A DNA stretch of 64,000 nucleotides from Chara braunii. Taxonomy: Eukaryota; Streptophyta; Charophyceae; Charales; Characeae. The translations under genes were made by a program, and so were the position numbers. Positions 20,496 through 30,989 of this stretch are shown in pieces. Numbering within the stretch: position 1 is the stretch's first letter; each line of letters begins with the position of its first letter. The notes under the pieces were generated by a model. It was given only the letters and a program-made list of their open reading frames with translations, had not been told where the DNA came from and made no database searches. The stretch covers positions 1,263,549 through 1,327,548 of the forward strand of contig BFEA01000295.1 of assembly GCA_003427395.1 (NCBI GenBank). The letters are read 5' to 3'.

Positions 20496-21544
20496 TGTGA
20501 GGAAACCGGGGGAGGGGTCGCCTACCGTTGGCTGAAGCCAAAGGCTACAACGTCTGTCACTCGCTGCGCCCGCTTTCGAGGTCCTCAGCGACCAGCAGGG
20601 TGTCGGGGTTTGCGCTGCCTGTCACGGACACCTTTCAAGTGGTTGAGTATGAAGGTTCATATGACCACTCATCACAAAGGAAAAATAAAATAAAAACATC
20701 CTGACCGTTCAGACCCGCAGATTTCAAACATGGTCATTTATACCTGCGAACTATTCAACAATGCAACCGAGATGAGAGGGGGTAATTAAGCGGGGACAAG
20801 TGAGAAACTTTCCCAAATCCAAGGGGTATTTTTGTAAACGATCATTGATGAGTGTTGACAGTATTCGCACCAGACAGAAGAGTTATCCAAGCAGTTAAGC
20901 ATTCAAAAGGTGTTCAAGAGTGTGTATAAATGCAGCGGTTCTCTTTGTTTCATCCCATAGTTACCGCTTATGCCTTCTACATCGTCAATGCTTAGCGGAA
21001 CAGAGTAGAAGTCTGCGAACATCTTAACATTATGTGATCGCACCTCACAGCCTTAAGAATGTCATGAGTAATTGTGCCTCATAGAAACTTAATCGAGGTT
21101 CAGCCAGTGCTACTGGGGAAAAGAACTCTTGATTACGGCTTAGCTAGAAATTCGAGTCCGGAACGTTGTTCACCAGTATATCGAAATCTCATTAAAAAAA
21201 ACAATTCTGAATGGTGAAGACCTTGATTTTGTGACACCTCTGAGCTACACACTGCCAGATACTTGATTGATGATGACAAACTTCACTCACGGTCCTCGAC
21301 CTATCACTGAGTCAAAAGTGAGCGAGAATAGAAGAAACCTTGAAGTTCAGCAAAGGTTTGCGTTTGCAAATGTCGTGAGTAGTATTTGTTTGTTCCCTCT
21401 GTGGGCTGCCATGAAATCCATGTCTACTAACTGAAATGTACTCCCACTTCTTCCCCTCTTTTATGCCCTACCACTGACACACTCTGCCCCGCACCTAGCT
21501 TAGCGGACAGTGTCTAGCGCCAGGCATGTGAGAACTGGTAACGT
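20496..21544 (-). repeat. 5' LTR of element X (right edge uncertain)
   Basis: Starts TGTGAGGAAACCGGG directly after the primer-binding site. No second copy is in the window, so its extent is inferred from the start of the next LTR at 21,545. Confidence 0.5.
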
Positions 21545-22000
21545 TGTCGAGCGCATCGGCCCTTGCATAAAAACGAGGGCCCTCCTGGCCATGTCACGCA
21601 GGAGTTTACCTACAACATAACTTTTAGAGACAACTCGGGAACGACGCATAACATTCCGCGAACCGCCGAGACGGACGTGGTTGCATCGCCGCTTCGCCGC
21701 TCTAGCCGGGTGCGCCTGCTATACTTCCTGTGGTCCCCTACGACAGGACGGGTTCCCGTGGGGTATAAGCTTACTTCCCTAGGGGGCTGTCACCACCCTC
21801 GGCGTATCCCTACCGAGCTAATGATCCACGTGCGAAGGTTTTTATATGCAATCGCAGAGGTAGATCAGCCGAGGGCCTTTGCTCGTCTCGCTGCAGTATA
21901 AGACTTGTTTGACTAAACGCTCAATGAACCTGAGCGTCGTTCGTTCCCTGGGGCGCTGATCTCCCAAGTACGAAGCGTACGCCGGTCGACTAGGACAGTC
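21545..22000 (-). repeat. LTR related to the E2 LTRs (inner edge unknown)
   Basis: Starts TGTCGAGCGCATCGG. It shares an ordered series of blocks with 31,402-31,830 and 56,204-56,630: GTCACRCAGGAGTTT, CTGTCACCA, CCACGTGCGAAGG then TTTTTAYATGCAATCGCAGA, and GACAGTCT. It may be the 3' LTR of the element whose pol is E3. Confidence 0.65.
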
Positions 22001-22736
22001 TCAACCAAGGGTGAAAACGAACCTTAGTCCCTAGCAATCAAACAACAAAAATCCCCATACCTTAAAACAAAATTCAAATCGTTGACTTGATGAGCTGGTC
22101 TGCCAAAGTGTCTCTTTCCAACCTGTACAACTAAAACAATTTTTATATTGTCGTTCCAAGACTATTAATTAAAGAAATAAACTAAGACTGATTTTCCTAT
22201 CATGATTACTGAAACTTGTCATGAATAACTTCTGCAAGTAAATACCACTGGCACCATGCAGATTAACAAGTGATCAAGTTCCTGGTCGATGTTTGAACTC
22301 TCGGTTCGACCACGTTTCCGTACCATATACAACTACTTGGAGGAGCGAGTGACAATTTTGTTGGCCGTTTTGTCCTCCTGGACAATAATTACTTTTTCTG
22401 TTCCACGAATAATGGAGTATCCATCTCCAACACCAAGTTACGCAACGCAGAAATGTTTCATCTTCCGCTGCTTCGCTTGACAACTTTTTCAGACGTTCGC
22501 TTTTCACTTTATCCAGCTTATTTTTATGCGAACGATTATCCCTCAATGCTTAAGCATGATAGTGAAATTATTGGGGTAATCCGAATACTATCCATCCGAC
22601 GGTCCTAAATGCATAAAGTGTTTTGTTTTTGTTTCTAAATTACCTCGTGAAACCATAAATTATATGATTTCCTCAACAGGACTGAGTTCATGCGAAGTGT
22701 TTTCTGAAATCCGAGTAAGATTTCAGAAGACAATGT
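22001..22736. other. No gene recognised
   Basis: LTR remainder or 3' untranslated sequence. Short open frames on both strands lack any family signature. Confidence 0.4.
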
Positions 22737-23147
22737 CTAATCCTGGTAGATCTGTCGCCCGTTGCGCACCTGTGCCTCCAACGAATTCAAACGCGCCAGC
22801 TCGTTGTCGTCGAAAATCAGAGTAGACATTCGTCCACATCGCATGACTCTAATAATCCGAGTATAATAGAAGAAGGTCATGTAAGAGGCTAGTCTCCAAA
22901 CTATAACTCGGAGAGATCGACTAAGTTCAAACAGGTGTCGAGTCTCTGTGTCCCGAATCCGGACGACGCCGAAACGCCTACAGGACGAGGTAATCTTGAT
23001 GCTCACAATGACTCGAGAGAGACATTGGAGATTACTCGCGCGGTGGAAACACAAAGTATAGTCGTCAAGCTCGTCGGAAGTTCGAGCCGTGTTGGCTCTG
23101 AAATCCGCGTGAATATTAGGGAAGAACCCCTCACCATTTCGAAGCAA
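22737..23147 (-). CDS. Accessory-type ORF, probable distant module relative
   Basis: 136 residues. LDDYTLCFHRASNLQCLSRV then IVSIKITSSCRRFGVVRIRD resembles the strand pattern of copy F (VWCYNFYLWTGDFDIALYV); SYMTFFYYTRIIRV follows. No known domain, signal peptide or membrane segment. It is the neighbour of 23,312-23,848 on the same strand. Family membership is tentative. Confidence 0.4.
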   Translation of the reverse strand: MLRNGEGFFPNIHADFRANTARTSDELDDYTLCFHRASNLQCLSRVIVSIKITSSCRRFGVVRIRDTETRHLFELSRSLRVIVWRLASYMTFFYYTRIIRVMRCGRMSTLIFDDNELARLNSLEAQVRNGRQIYQD

Positions 23148-23311
23148 TCCAATTAAGCCGATTCATTCGGTAGAAGATCCATCTCGAACTTGTAAAAGTC
23201 GCTTTGCACTCCTGATAAGATCCTCCTCGAGCGTATCGTGAATCAGCAGGTACCTTGGGATTGTCAAATTTCTTCGAGCTTCAGGCATCTGTGTATCAGA
23301 ACAAGTCATAA

Positions 23312-23848
23312 TCAGTCGCGTAGATATTCCTCTATTTCATCCGCCTCGGCCTCCAATTCATCATCGTATAATCGTTCGATGTTTATGATTGCGAACCTAT
23401 TGGCTCGTACCCATTCTGTGAAGTATACATCGAAGAAAGGTCCTTGTCGTTCGTTTAACCAAAACACATATCGAACGAACATCAACCTTATTTCTGCAAT
23501 CTCGTTCACTCGTTGATTGAGCTCGTACGGTTGCAGTACCACCAGATTCATATTGACGAAGTGACGCTGAGGCAATGGCGGCGCGAACTCGTAATGGAGA
23601 ACATCCAAGCCGACCAGTCTCCTAAAAATAAGTCGTCTAGGGGGTCTTTGCGCACTGCCATCCCAAAACCGCAAAACGTCCTCCTCAAGGTACAACTCTG
23701 ACGGATTGTAAACAAGTCGGCCTATCCTCTTTACCTTTTCTCCATTACGCCTTTGGAGTTCGACCCTTTCAGGCGCCGAATCGCGGTCGTAGAAAAGGAA
23801 CAAGTCCGTGGATCCCATAGTCATCTGAAAAGAAAAAAAAAAAGACAA
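23312..23848 (-). CDS. Accessory-type ORF, probable module relative
   Basis: 178 residues, or about 170 if it starts at the second Met (MGSTDLFLFYDRDSAPERVE). KRIGRLVYNPSELYLEEDVL, then RRLIFRRLVGLDVLHYEF and HFVNMNLVVLQPYELNQRVN, align with plus-strand fragments at 42.8-43.5 kb (VVGRLVPHHIEVDAAYL... LKFLEYLVPKGRQALYQI; GFRIDVVTLLFIITPEILTR). Its C-terminus is acidic. Function unknown; it sits among retroelement remains. Confidence 0.5.
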   Translation of the reverse strand: MSFFFSFQMTMGSTDLFLFYDRDSAPERVELQRRNGEKVKRIGRLVYNPSELYLEEDVLRFWDGSAQRPPRRLIFRRLVGLDVLHYEFAPPLPQRHFVNMNLVVLQPYELNQRVNEIAEIRLMFVRYVFWLNERQGPFFDVYFTEWVRANRFAIINIERLYDDELEAEADEIEEYLRD

Positions 23849-25104
23849 ATGTGTTTTAAGTTAAACTCTTGCCTTCGAGTATTATTCGGTTTTTATCTTC
23901 CTTACGGCCCGTGTTTCTTATGACACGACCAACCACGTCAGGAGTATTTAACAGTACTCCGTTCAGCTAGTAGGACATGAGTCATGCTGCTTGTGGCACC
24001 AAGTCTCCATACGTCAGTGGTACCTGAGATGACCAATTAAAACAGGGGTGCTAACGCAGTTTTCTTTTTACGCAAGGAGTCAAGAAATAACTTTTTTCCG
24101 TGTAGATGCCTTTTCCATTACCCTAAGAGGTGGTCTGGGATACTCCTCCTCCTCGCCCGAGTATAAATCTCGGATCTCAGAAGTCGGGCCGTCTCCACCG
24201 AATCGGCATAGTACCCCCCCGCAAAGCGGTCCACTCTGAGTCGATAACAGGGCCAGCTCCTAAGGCAACGAACCCCCGCCCCAGATGCCTCCTTGAAAAA
24301 GGGAAAGCACTTTCACGGCAGACAAGAAGAATCTTATCGCCTAACGTCAAAAGTAAACTTGGACGAAGAAAAAGAAATTCGTAGAAATATAAAATCATTC
24401 AGACTCACAGCCACAGACGAGTAAAAGGTCATTCGGAAAAGAATGGGTAATCCTCAGAGATAAGTCTAAATCCAATTGAATTTTTCTTCGTTGTGCTCGC
24501 TTCGTTTCTCGTCGTTTTATTTCTCTTTTATTTATACATAGAACACAAGCACAAAGATGAAAAAGTCAACCATTCTTTCACCGTCATCACCCTCATCCAT
24601 TTCAGTCCACATGCCGTACCTGCAGTCAAAACCCAACGACACACAGACCACCATTCATTTCTTTACCATTGTCAGACTCCCACTCATACACGCAAGAACA
24701 CACATCCTCTTCCCTTTTTCAATGAACATTATGTGAAACAGGTCAAAGCAAGTGTGTGTTTACTCAGGTGTAAAGAGAACTGAGTCAATTTAACTAACCT
24801 TGAGTGACGCTGAAATGAAGATAATAACGGCTCACTGAAGAAAGCCGTATAAAATTACGCCCCTCTGTCAAAAGATACTTGTCATCCAGTCGTCGACAAA
24901 TAATCCACACCATTCCTTTCACCACAACCACATGCCACAACGCCTCCTCACTATGTTTTCCAATGAGTGTCACTGCCACTTACTTCCACTGTTACTGCAT
25001 CACCACGCCGTCGAAATTCACGCCACCTCAATCCTCCGCTCCTGTGGTACCTTCCCTACACCAAGGTCCGGCTGCCGCTAAATGTGGAACTCCTACCGTC
25101 GGTA
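23849..25104. other. No gene recognised
   Basis: Mixed composition with small open frames on both strands and no family signature or clear repeats. Confidence 0.4.
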
Positions 25105-25522
25105 ACCTTGCGTCGCCGCCGTAAAATTTTCACAGCGCTTCCGCACCACCGCTGGTAAAACCGAAGTTACCGCCGAAAAATTCGGACAGTGCTTCCGTAC
25201 CACCCCCAAAAAAATCGTAGTCGCCGCCGTAGAATTTCGGCAGCGCTTTCGCACCACCGCCGATAAAACCGTAGTCGCCGCCGTAGAATTTCGGCAGCGC
25301 TTTCACACCACCGCCGATAAAACCGTAGTCGCCGCCGTAGAATTTCGGCAGCGCTTTCACACCACCGCCGATAAAACTTGTGCCGCCGCTGCAGAAATTC
25401 GGCAGCACTTCAGTACCACCACATACAAAACTTGTGCCGCCGCTGCAGAAATTCGGCAGCACTTTGGTACCACCGCAGTAAGAACTAGGACTGCCGCAAG
25501 AAAATTTCGGCAGCACTTCCCC
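25105..25522 (-). repeat. 57-bp minisatellite keeping a 19-residue repeat in frame
   Basis: About seven copies of a 57-bp unit. The three central copies are almost identical, with variants outward on both sides. On the minus strand the unit reads GGGVKALPKFYGGDYGFIG in one uninterrupted frame. The unit length is a multiple of three, so openness follows from periodicity; no promoter or flanking coding sequence supports a gene. Confidence 0.8.
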
Positions 25523-25964
25523 ACCGTAGTGAGAAAATAGCAGGTCAAAATTGGTAAAATTCGGGCTTCAGGCCCAAATCTCACAGCGTCGCACTGCCGC
25601 AGTCCCGCAGTACCACTGGGTCTGTCGCGTGGGACCAGCACCACCCGGAGGGGAGAGGAGCAGAGTGCTCCCTGCCTTAGCTATCGCTGCTCAGTCTTCA
25701 TCTTCGCGCTCCTCTGCAGATCTCCAGTTCCACCTTCTTGCCTCAGGCAGCACCTCAGCAGCCCAACAACACTCAAGTGCACGTCACACAATGACAGCAC
25801 GAATGCTATGTGTGGCAGCTGGGGGGAACTGGTTGTTTTATAGTGGCTGAGGAGGTGCTGGACGCCACTCCAGCCCCCAGGCAAAAACTCGGGCTCACAG
25901 TGAGCCTTTGATCTGCCCTAGCTCCAGGGCTGACTGTGGCCGCACCACATCCACAGCCTTAGTG
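25523..25964. other. No gene recognised, start of hairpin-rich sequence
   Basis: Moderately GC-rich. Imperfect inverted repeats appear towards 25,930-25,958 (GGCTG..TGTGG with CCACAGCC). Confidence 0.4.
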
Positions 25965-26590
25965 TGGGGCAGTTTCTTTAACTGCCCCATTTTTATTTTT
26001 CTTTTCTTTTTCCCAGCTATCTCGGAATCTGGCGAGATAGCTGGTCTCCTGCCATTTCCAAAAGTGTTTTTCTTTTCTTTTTCTGATAAGGGGTTGGAGA
26101 GATAGAGGCCCTTACAGTTTGATGTATCTGGACCCATTTTCCAGGGCAGATACATCGGGGAAAAGGCTGCATCTAGCCTTTTCCTTAGTGGCCTTTAAAC
26201 TTCCAGGCTCCCTGCAAAAACGGGAGCCTTACAGTTATCTCTGGCAGCTTCTGCCAGAGGTAGCACTACGAGAGGTCAAGTGTCCTCACAGAAATAGACA
26301 AAAAGAAAAAGAAAAGAATAAAACTGATCTAACTGCATGCTCGAGACCATTCTCTCGGCCAGGTTCATGCAGTTGCATGCTACAGTCCTCCCTTACTTTG
26401 CTCTGCCCTCCCCTGAAAACGGGGAAGGCAGTTGGCAGGTTGGGAGGAGTAGGACCTCCCCCTCCCAACTCTCACGTTCCACCTCCCTCTCTCTGCTGTG
26501 CCACGCCTGTACTGTGGGCCGCGAGATTCAAGATCTCGCGGCCACAGTAAGCTGGCCAAAAACGAGGTGGGAGCTTTTGTGCTCCCACAC

Positions 26591-26680
26591 NNNNNNNNNN
26601 NNNNNNNNNNNNNNNNNNNNNNNNNNNNNNNNNNNNNNNNNNNNNNNNNNNNNNNNNNNNNNNNNNNNNNNNNNNNNNNN
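26591..26680. other. Assembly gap (90 N)
   Basis: A run of N directly after an 8-bp hairpin and before a 15-base T run; probably an unresolved homopolymer or secondary-structure break. Confidence 0.99.
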
Positions 26681-26864
26681 TTTTTTTTTTTTTTTGCTTT
26701 CAGCCTCTACCCGTTTTCCCTGCTTGGCCGAGCCACAACGGCTCACGAACGGGGAAGTGAGAAGAAAAAGAAAAATGATACCTACAACTTCTGCATATCC
26801 CCAAGTTATGGGGTAGATTCATTCGATTTTGCTCATCCTAAGTTAGGTAGGTAGGTAGGTAGGT

Positions 26865-26927
<63 letters not shown>

Positions 26928-26938
26928 CTCTCTCTGTG
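26865..26938. repeat. (TC)n microsatellite
   Basis: Nearly pure CT repeat inside the hairpin array, preceded by (TAGG)n at about 26,844-26,862. Confidence 0.95.
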
Positions 26939-26966
26939 CACCTGGCTGGCTCTTGCTCCAGGTTCA

Positions 26967-27037
26967 TGCGCCACGAAGGACTGTCGAAGTCCAGCCTCCT
27001 GATGAGTCAGTGCAACCCGACGAAACAGTTCGGCGCA
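26967..27037 (+). ncRNA. Hammerhead-ribozyme-like core (type III topology)
   Basis: The catalytic boxes are CTGATGA at 26,999-27,005 and GAAA at 27,022-27,025. Stem II is GTC/GAC (27,006-27,008/27,019-27,021) with a 10-base loop. Stem III is TGCGCC/GGCGCA (26,967-26,972/27,032-27,037), GAA/TTC and CTG/CAG, with two bulges. The cleavage triplet is GTC at 26,983-26,985. Stem I (26,986-26,998) is weak: three pairs and one mismatch. Known plant hammerheads occur in retrozymes. The short stems I and II mean it may be a decayed or chance copy. Confidence 0.45.
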
Positions 27038-27800
27038 GCCCGTTCGTTTGAACGAACGGGTATCCAAAGAAAACAAAAACAAAAACAAAAAGAAAAAAAT
27101 CTAAACTAAATCTAATAAAAGAAAATCTAAAATTTAGGTCAAAAAAATCTAAAAAAAAAAAAAAAAAAAAAAAACTCACCGAAAAAAAAATGGCTGCACG
27201 TTTTCTTCTCTTTCGTGCGCCCGAACCTGGACACTATCGGTGCCAGGTTCGGGCGCAGTAAGAGGTCCTACGGGCCGTTCATTGAAACGAACGGGCATCT
27301 AGTCAGATCGCAGGTGGGGGGGGCAAAATCTAGAGAAAAAAATCCAAATGAAATCTAAAAAAAATCTAAAATAAATCTAAAAAACTAAAAAAAATAAAAA
27401 ACTTATCTCTCTCAGAAAAACGGCTGCCCGTTGCTCCGGGCACCTGCACAGTTCGTGGGAACACTAAGTCCCCGTTACCTCCTGCAACGCCGCATGACGC
27501 TTTAGTTTTAAACTTTTTTTTTTTTTTTTTTTTTTTTTTACTGGTAATAACAATAAAAAACCGTTGGCATAAGCCAACGGTTACTGGTATGTGCCCTCAG
27601 GCACATCTCCTGGCGCCAAGTGACGCTGTTTTTGTTTTTGTTTTTTCTTTCTTTATTTTTATTTTTATTTTTATTATTTCGATTTATGCGTGTCATCCTT
27701 GCACAGGCAGCTTGTTGAACTGCACGCGGCCAATCTCGACCGTGCGATCTTCAAGATCGACGGTCGAATCGACCGAGCAGATAGCAAGGTGGCCAGCTCC

Positions 27801-27893
27801 AAAAAGGAGCCATCCCAGAGGTGCGACTTGTCAGATTCGATCCCGGTATGTACTGCGTAAGAGTCGGTTGCGTTAACCTACTGGGCTAGCTCC
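27801..27893 (-). repeat. tRNA-derived (SINE-like) repeat, copy 1
   Basis: On the minus strand it starts GGAGCTAGCCCAGTAGGTTA, which fits a Pol III A box (TAGCCCAGTAGG), and has a degenerate B box in CGGGATCGAATCTGAC. Copy 2 at 42,413-42,492 shares both blocks. It does not fold into a convincing functional tRNA. Confidence 0.6.
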
Positions 27894-27959
27894 TATTCCA
27901 CACTGAACAGGAGCAGGTCTTCAATATGAAGAGTTTTCCCAGGTACCTTCCCTGCCTGC

Positions 27960-28090
27960 GGCCTTTCAGGTGTCGACTGTCTGTGGCCTAACAGGCCTGC
28001 CCTGGCTGTGGCCTACCGACTTACCCAGCCGATGGCCTTCTGGCTTACCCAGCCTGTGGCCTACCCATACCGGTGTCGACCGGTAGAAGG
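27960..28090. repeat. Short GC-rich repeats around CTGTGGCCTAC
   Basis: CTGTGGCCTAC(C/A) followed by TTACCCAGCC-like sequence recurs about every 30 bp (27,978-28,065). It ends with a 6-bp inverted repeat around TACCGG...CCGGTA. Confidence 0.6.
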
Positions 28091-28549
28091 GGTCTGCAGG
28101 CACGCCGTCCGAACCGTCAGCCTCGCACGTCTGTCACCCGCAGGAGGGTCGGTCGGGGCTCCTGTAACCTGCACAAGACACGTCAGTTCACATCCACGAA
28201 AACAAGGGTCGTAACAGATCGGGACGAATGCAAGACAAAGCTCATGAAACACCGTCTGGAAGGAACAAAAGAAGATGTCTCATTCAGTCCAAAAAGATGG
28301 GATGTGAAACACTAGTCCCTGCCTCAATCATATGCCCAATCTCAACGTCTGAGAAGTCTGTCTGAGTGCCTATAGATCTAATCGCCCGCCTCGGCCTAAC
28401 TCGTCGGCCGATCGGATGACGCCTGTAACGAGCCCGTCGGTCCCAAGAGACCGTACTGGAGCTCTATGTGTCAGATGTCGTTTCCCTTTCCCATCGGGGC
28501 CAGAGCTCAAGGTCTACTGAGACCATGCCTCTGCATGGTCGTCCGGTCC

Positions 28550-28880
28550 TGAGCGCCTCGACTCGAAAAGGCCTGGTTCAGATGTACCTCTTCGCAAAGC
28601 CCGCTTCACGAAAGTACCTGCTCGAGAAGCTCTGTTCGGTCGTCCCTCTTCGAAAGGCCCACTTCACGAAAGTACCTGCTCGAGAAGCCCTATTCGGTCG
28701 TCCCTATTCGGAAGGCCCGCTTCACAAAAGTACCCCCTCGGGGTGGCCCGGTACGATCGTACCTCTTCGGAAGGCCCACTTCACGAAAGTACCCTTTCGG
28801 CAAAGTGCCCCCTCGGTAAAGTGCCCCTTCGGTAAAGTGCCCCCTTCGGTAAAATGCCCCTACGGTAAGGCGCCCCTTCG
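28550..28880. repeat. About 58-bp minisatellite, then about 18-bp minisatellite
   Basis: CTTCACGAAAGTACC recurs at about 28,604, 28,662, 28,720 and 28,779 with a shared surrounding unit. From 28,800, GTAAAGTGCCCCTTCG repeats about five times. Frames over it are not genes because the unit is not a multiple of three. Confidence 0.8.
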
Positions 28881-29469
28881 GAGTCTCCGTTCGGAATGTG
28901 CCCCTTCGTAGGGCCCGGTTCGGGATGGACTCCTTCGCGAAACCTGATTCAGCGCGCGCACCTTCACGGAGTCTGGTTCAGACTGCGCCCTCTTCGCGGG
29001 CCCTGTTCGGGATGAGCCCCCCGTGAAGCCCTTGGATACCTTGCGCTGAGGAGGGACCTTAGTGCTCTGTCGGTATCCGGATTGGTCCCGAAAAGAGTCC
29101 TTTCCCCTCCGTGGTCTAATCCGCACCCAAGCTCGTCGCGCTCGGTGAGCTGGATGCACCCGAAAAGGCTTCGTTCGTCCAGTAATCGGACCGTGTCCCC
29201 AAAAGGCTCAGGCAGCTTGGTGATCGAGCCGCGTCCCCGATAAGCTCGCTCAACATGGCTCTCGCAACGTTCCCGAAAGGAACCATTTTGGTTAGGGGCC
29301 GCCGTTCGTTCCTACTGCATGGGCGGTTCTCGCTTGCCCGTTCTCGCAACACGGGTGACTCCGTCGTCCGTCCATACCGAGCACATCCCCACCTCTAGTC
29401 CACAACTAAATGGGGATCCGGCTTCCTGTTCGTTAGTGGGGAGGGGTGATCCACTCGTCGCAGATGCAG

Positions 29470-29895
29470 TGTCGTGCGACCCCGCTCCCCGGCCCTACCT
29501 TCGTAGGCTCCCCAACACGCAACTGCGCGGGCGCTTCCGCTCTCTGTTCGTTGTCGCGCGTGTGGTCCTGCCCTCTGTTCGTCGCTGTGCAGGTGAACCG
29601 CTCGTTGCGACAGCTGCGCGGAGCAATCCTGTCCCCTGGTCCTGGCTCCGCGAGTGTTCCCGCTCCCAATCTGTAACTGCACGGGTAATCCCGCTTCCGA
29701 TCCGAAGTTGCGCAGATGTCCAGCCTCCTACCTGTAGCAGCGCGGGTGATCCCGCTCCCTGTCCGTTGTAGCGCGAGTGTCCTGCTCGTCGCCGATGACG
29801 CGTGGAGCAATCCAGTTCCTTGTTCCTCCTTTCAAGGGCGTTCCAGCTCCCGATCAGTGACTGCGCGGGTGATCCCGCTTCCTATTCAAAGCTGC
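29470..29895. repeat. GC-rich degenerate minisatellite
   Basis: Variants of GCGCGGGTGATCCCGCTCCC alternating with a CTCGTCGCNGATG-like half recur across the block (for example near 29,673, 29,738 and 29,864). Confidence 0.65.
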
Positions 29896-29899
29896 GCGG

Positions 29900-30330
29900 A
29901 TGTTCGCTGGCGTGTGCAGATGTCTCGGCGCACCTTCCATCCACGCGTGGGTTTCTGCGGGTGTGCGCAGATGCCCCGCGGCTCCTCTTACCCGTGCGCA
30001 GATGCTAGCGAGTGAGCGCAGATGCCCCTCGACTCTTCTCACCCGCGCGCGATGCCAACGCATGAGCGTAGATGCCCCGCGACTCTTCTCACCGTGCGCG
30101 ATGCCAGCACGTGCGAGCAGACACCTCGCGGCTCTTTTCACCCGTGCGCGATCCCAGCGCGTGCACACAAACACCCCGCGGCTCTTCTCACCCGTGCGAG
30201 ATCCCAGCGCGTGCGCACAGACACCCCGAAGCTCCTCTCACCCGTGCGCGATGCCAACTTGTGTGCGCAGATACCCGCGGCTCCTCTCACCGTGCGAGAA
30301 GCCAGCGGGTGTGCGAGGATCTCCGACGCA
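29900..30330. repeat. About 50-54-bp GC-rich minisatellite
   Basis: Seven or eight copies of GCAGATGCCCCGCGGCTC + TTCTCACCCGTGCGCGATGC + CAGCGCGTGC with substitutions and small indels. Adjacent sequence up to 30,800 is GT/GC-rich simple sequence. Confidence 0.8.
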
Positions 30331-30989
30331 TGCACGCCCGTCCGCCTATTCGACTGTGCGCGCGCGTGTGAGCAGCGCCCCTGTTCCCACTTTGCGCGAG
30401 CGCCAGTGCATCCAAGCACGCAGTCAAGCGCCTGACCCCCTCCTCAGTGCCCAGGTGCATGCCTGCGTGTACACTCTTGTTCGTTTGTGCGTGAAAGTCC
30501 CCTCCCCTTCAATTGTGCGCCTCTTTGTATATGCTTCCTCAGTGAGTGTGTCCCTTGTGTGTCCTTGTCTCGTACGTGTTCGTGTCCCCGTTCGTCAGCA
30601 CCTGGCTCGCACGCGCCAGATCCGTGCATGACGGATCCGTACGTGCTCCATCTCGTGCGTGTACACGTCCCGTACGTCTCTCTCCCCGTGCGCCTGTCTC
30701 CCCGTGCGCCTGCCTGTGCGTGCTCCGTTGTGCGCCTGGTAGCTCGCGCGTGCAGTTTCCTCGCACGCCAGTCCCCCTTGCGCCTCCCATTCTTGCGTGT
30801 GAAGAATGTCCAATGCCTGGGCCCGGTTGAGCTTAAGTACTCTGTCGGGCCCCTCCCACAGTGTGAGCCTCGACCTCCTATGCACCGAGGCTACCAAACA
30901 CTTGCAGCACCTCGGTACCGGGACTGTGCCCGGGCCTGATTCGGCCCCCGAAAAGTCCCTGGTGAAAAGGGCCTTCCCATCGGGAACCG

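Larger units (their letters stand above)
25965..27767. repeat. Array of distinct perfect hairpins with A/T-rich linkers
   Basis: Arm pairs seen: 25,965-25,974/25,980-25,989 (10 bp); 26,013-26,024/26,033-26,044 (12); 26,121-26,130/26,147-26,156 (10); 26,159-26,168/26,175-26,184 (10); 26,205-26,212/26,222-26,229 (8); 26,239-26,247/26,251-26,259 (9); 26,331-26,339/26,366-26,374 (9, with an inner 5-bp stem); 26,403-26,413/26,421-26,431 (one mismatch); 26,439-26,447/26,461-26,469 (9); 26,511-26,527/26,533-26,548 (16 plus a bulge); 26,567-26,574/26,581-26,588 (8); 27,039-27,048/27,051-27,060 (10); 27,216-27,230/27,243-27,257 (15); 27,559-27,568/27,573-27,582 (10); 27,589-27,595/27,600-27,606 (7); 27,736-27,748/27,755-27,767 (with a bulge). 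Arm sequences differ from each other. Linkers are T/C-rich early and AAATCTAAA-like after 27,060. Confidence 0.85.

Noticed and set aside
21563-21901. 112-codon open frame
   Set aside because: Inside an LTR block conserved at nucleotide level with two other LTRs whose frames are not open.
28468-28911. 147-codon open frame with repeats
   Set aside because: Lies over 58-bp and 18-bp minisatellites whose units are not multiples of three, so the repeats fall in different frames.
29900-30330. Possible CRISPR-like array of evenly spaced repeats
   Set aside because: Repeats are imperfect, adjoin without unique spacers, and the context is eukaryotic retroelement DNA.
29900-30631. 243-codon plus-strand open frame
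   Set aside because: GC-rich minisatellite lacks stops by composition; opposite-strand and other frames are equally open.
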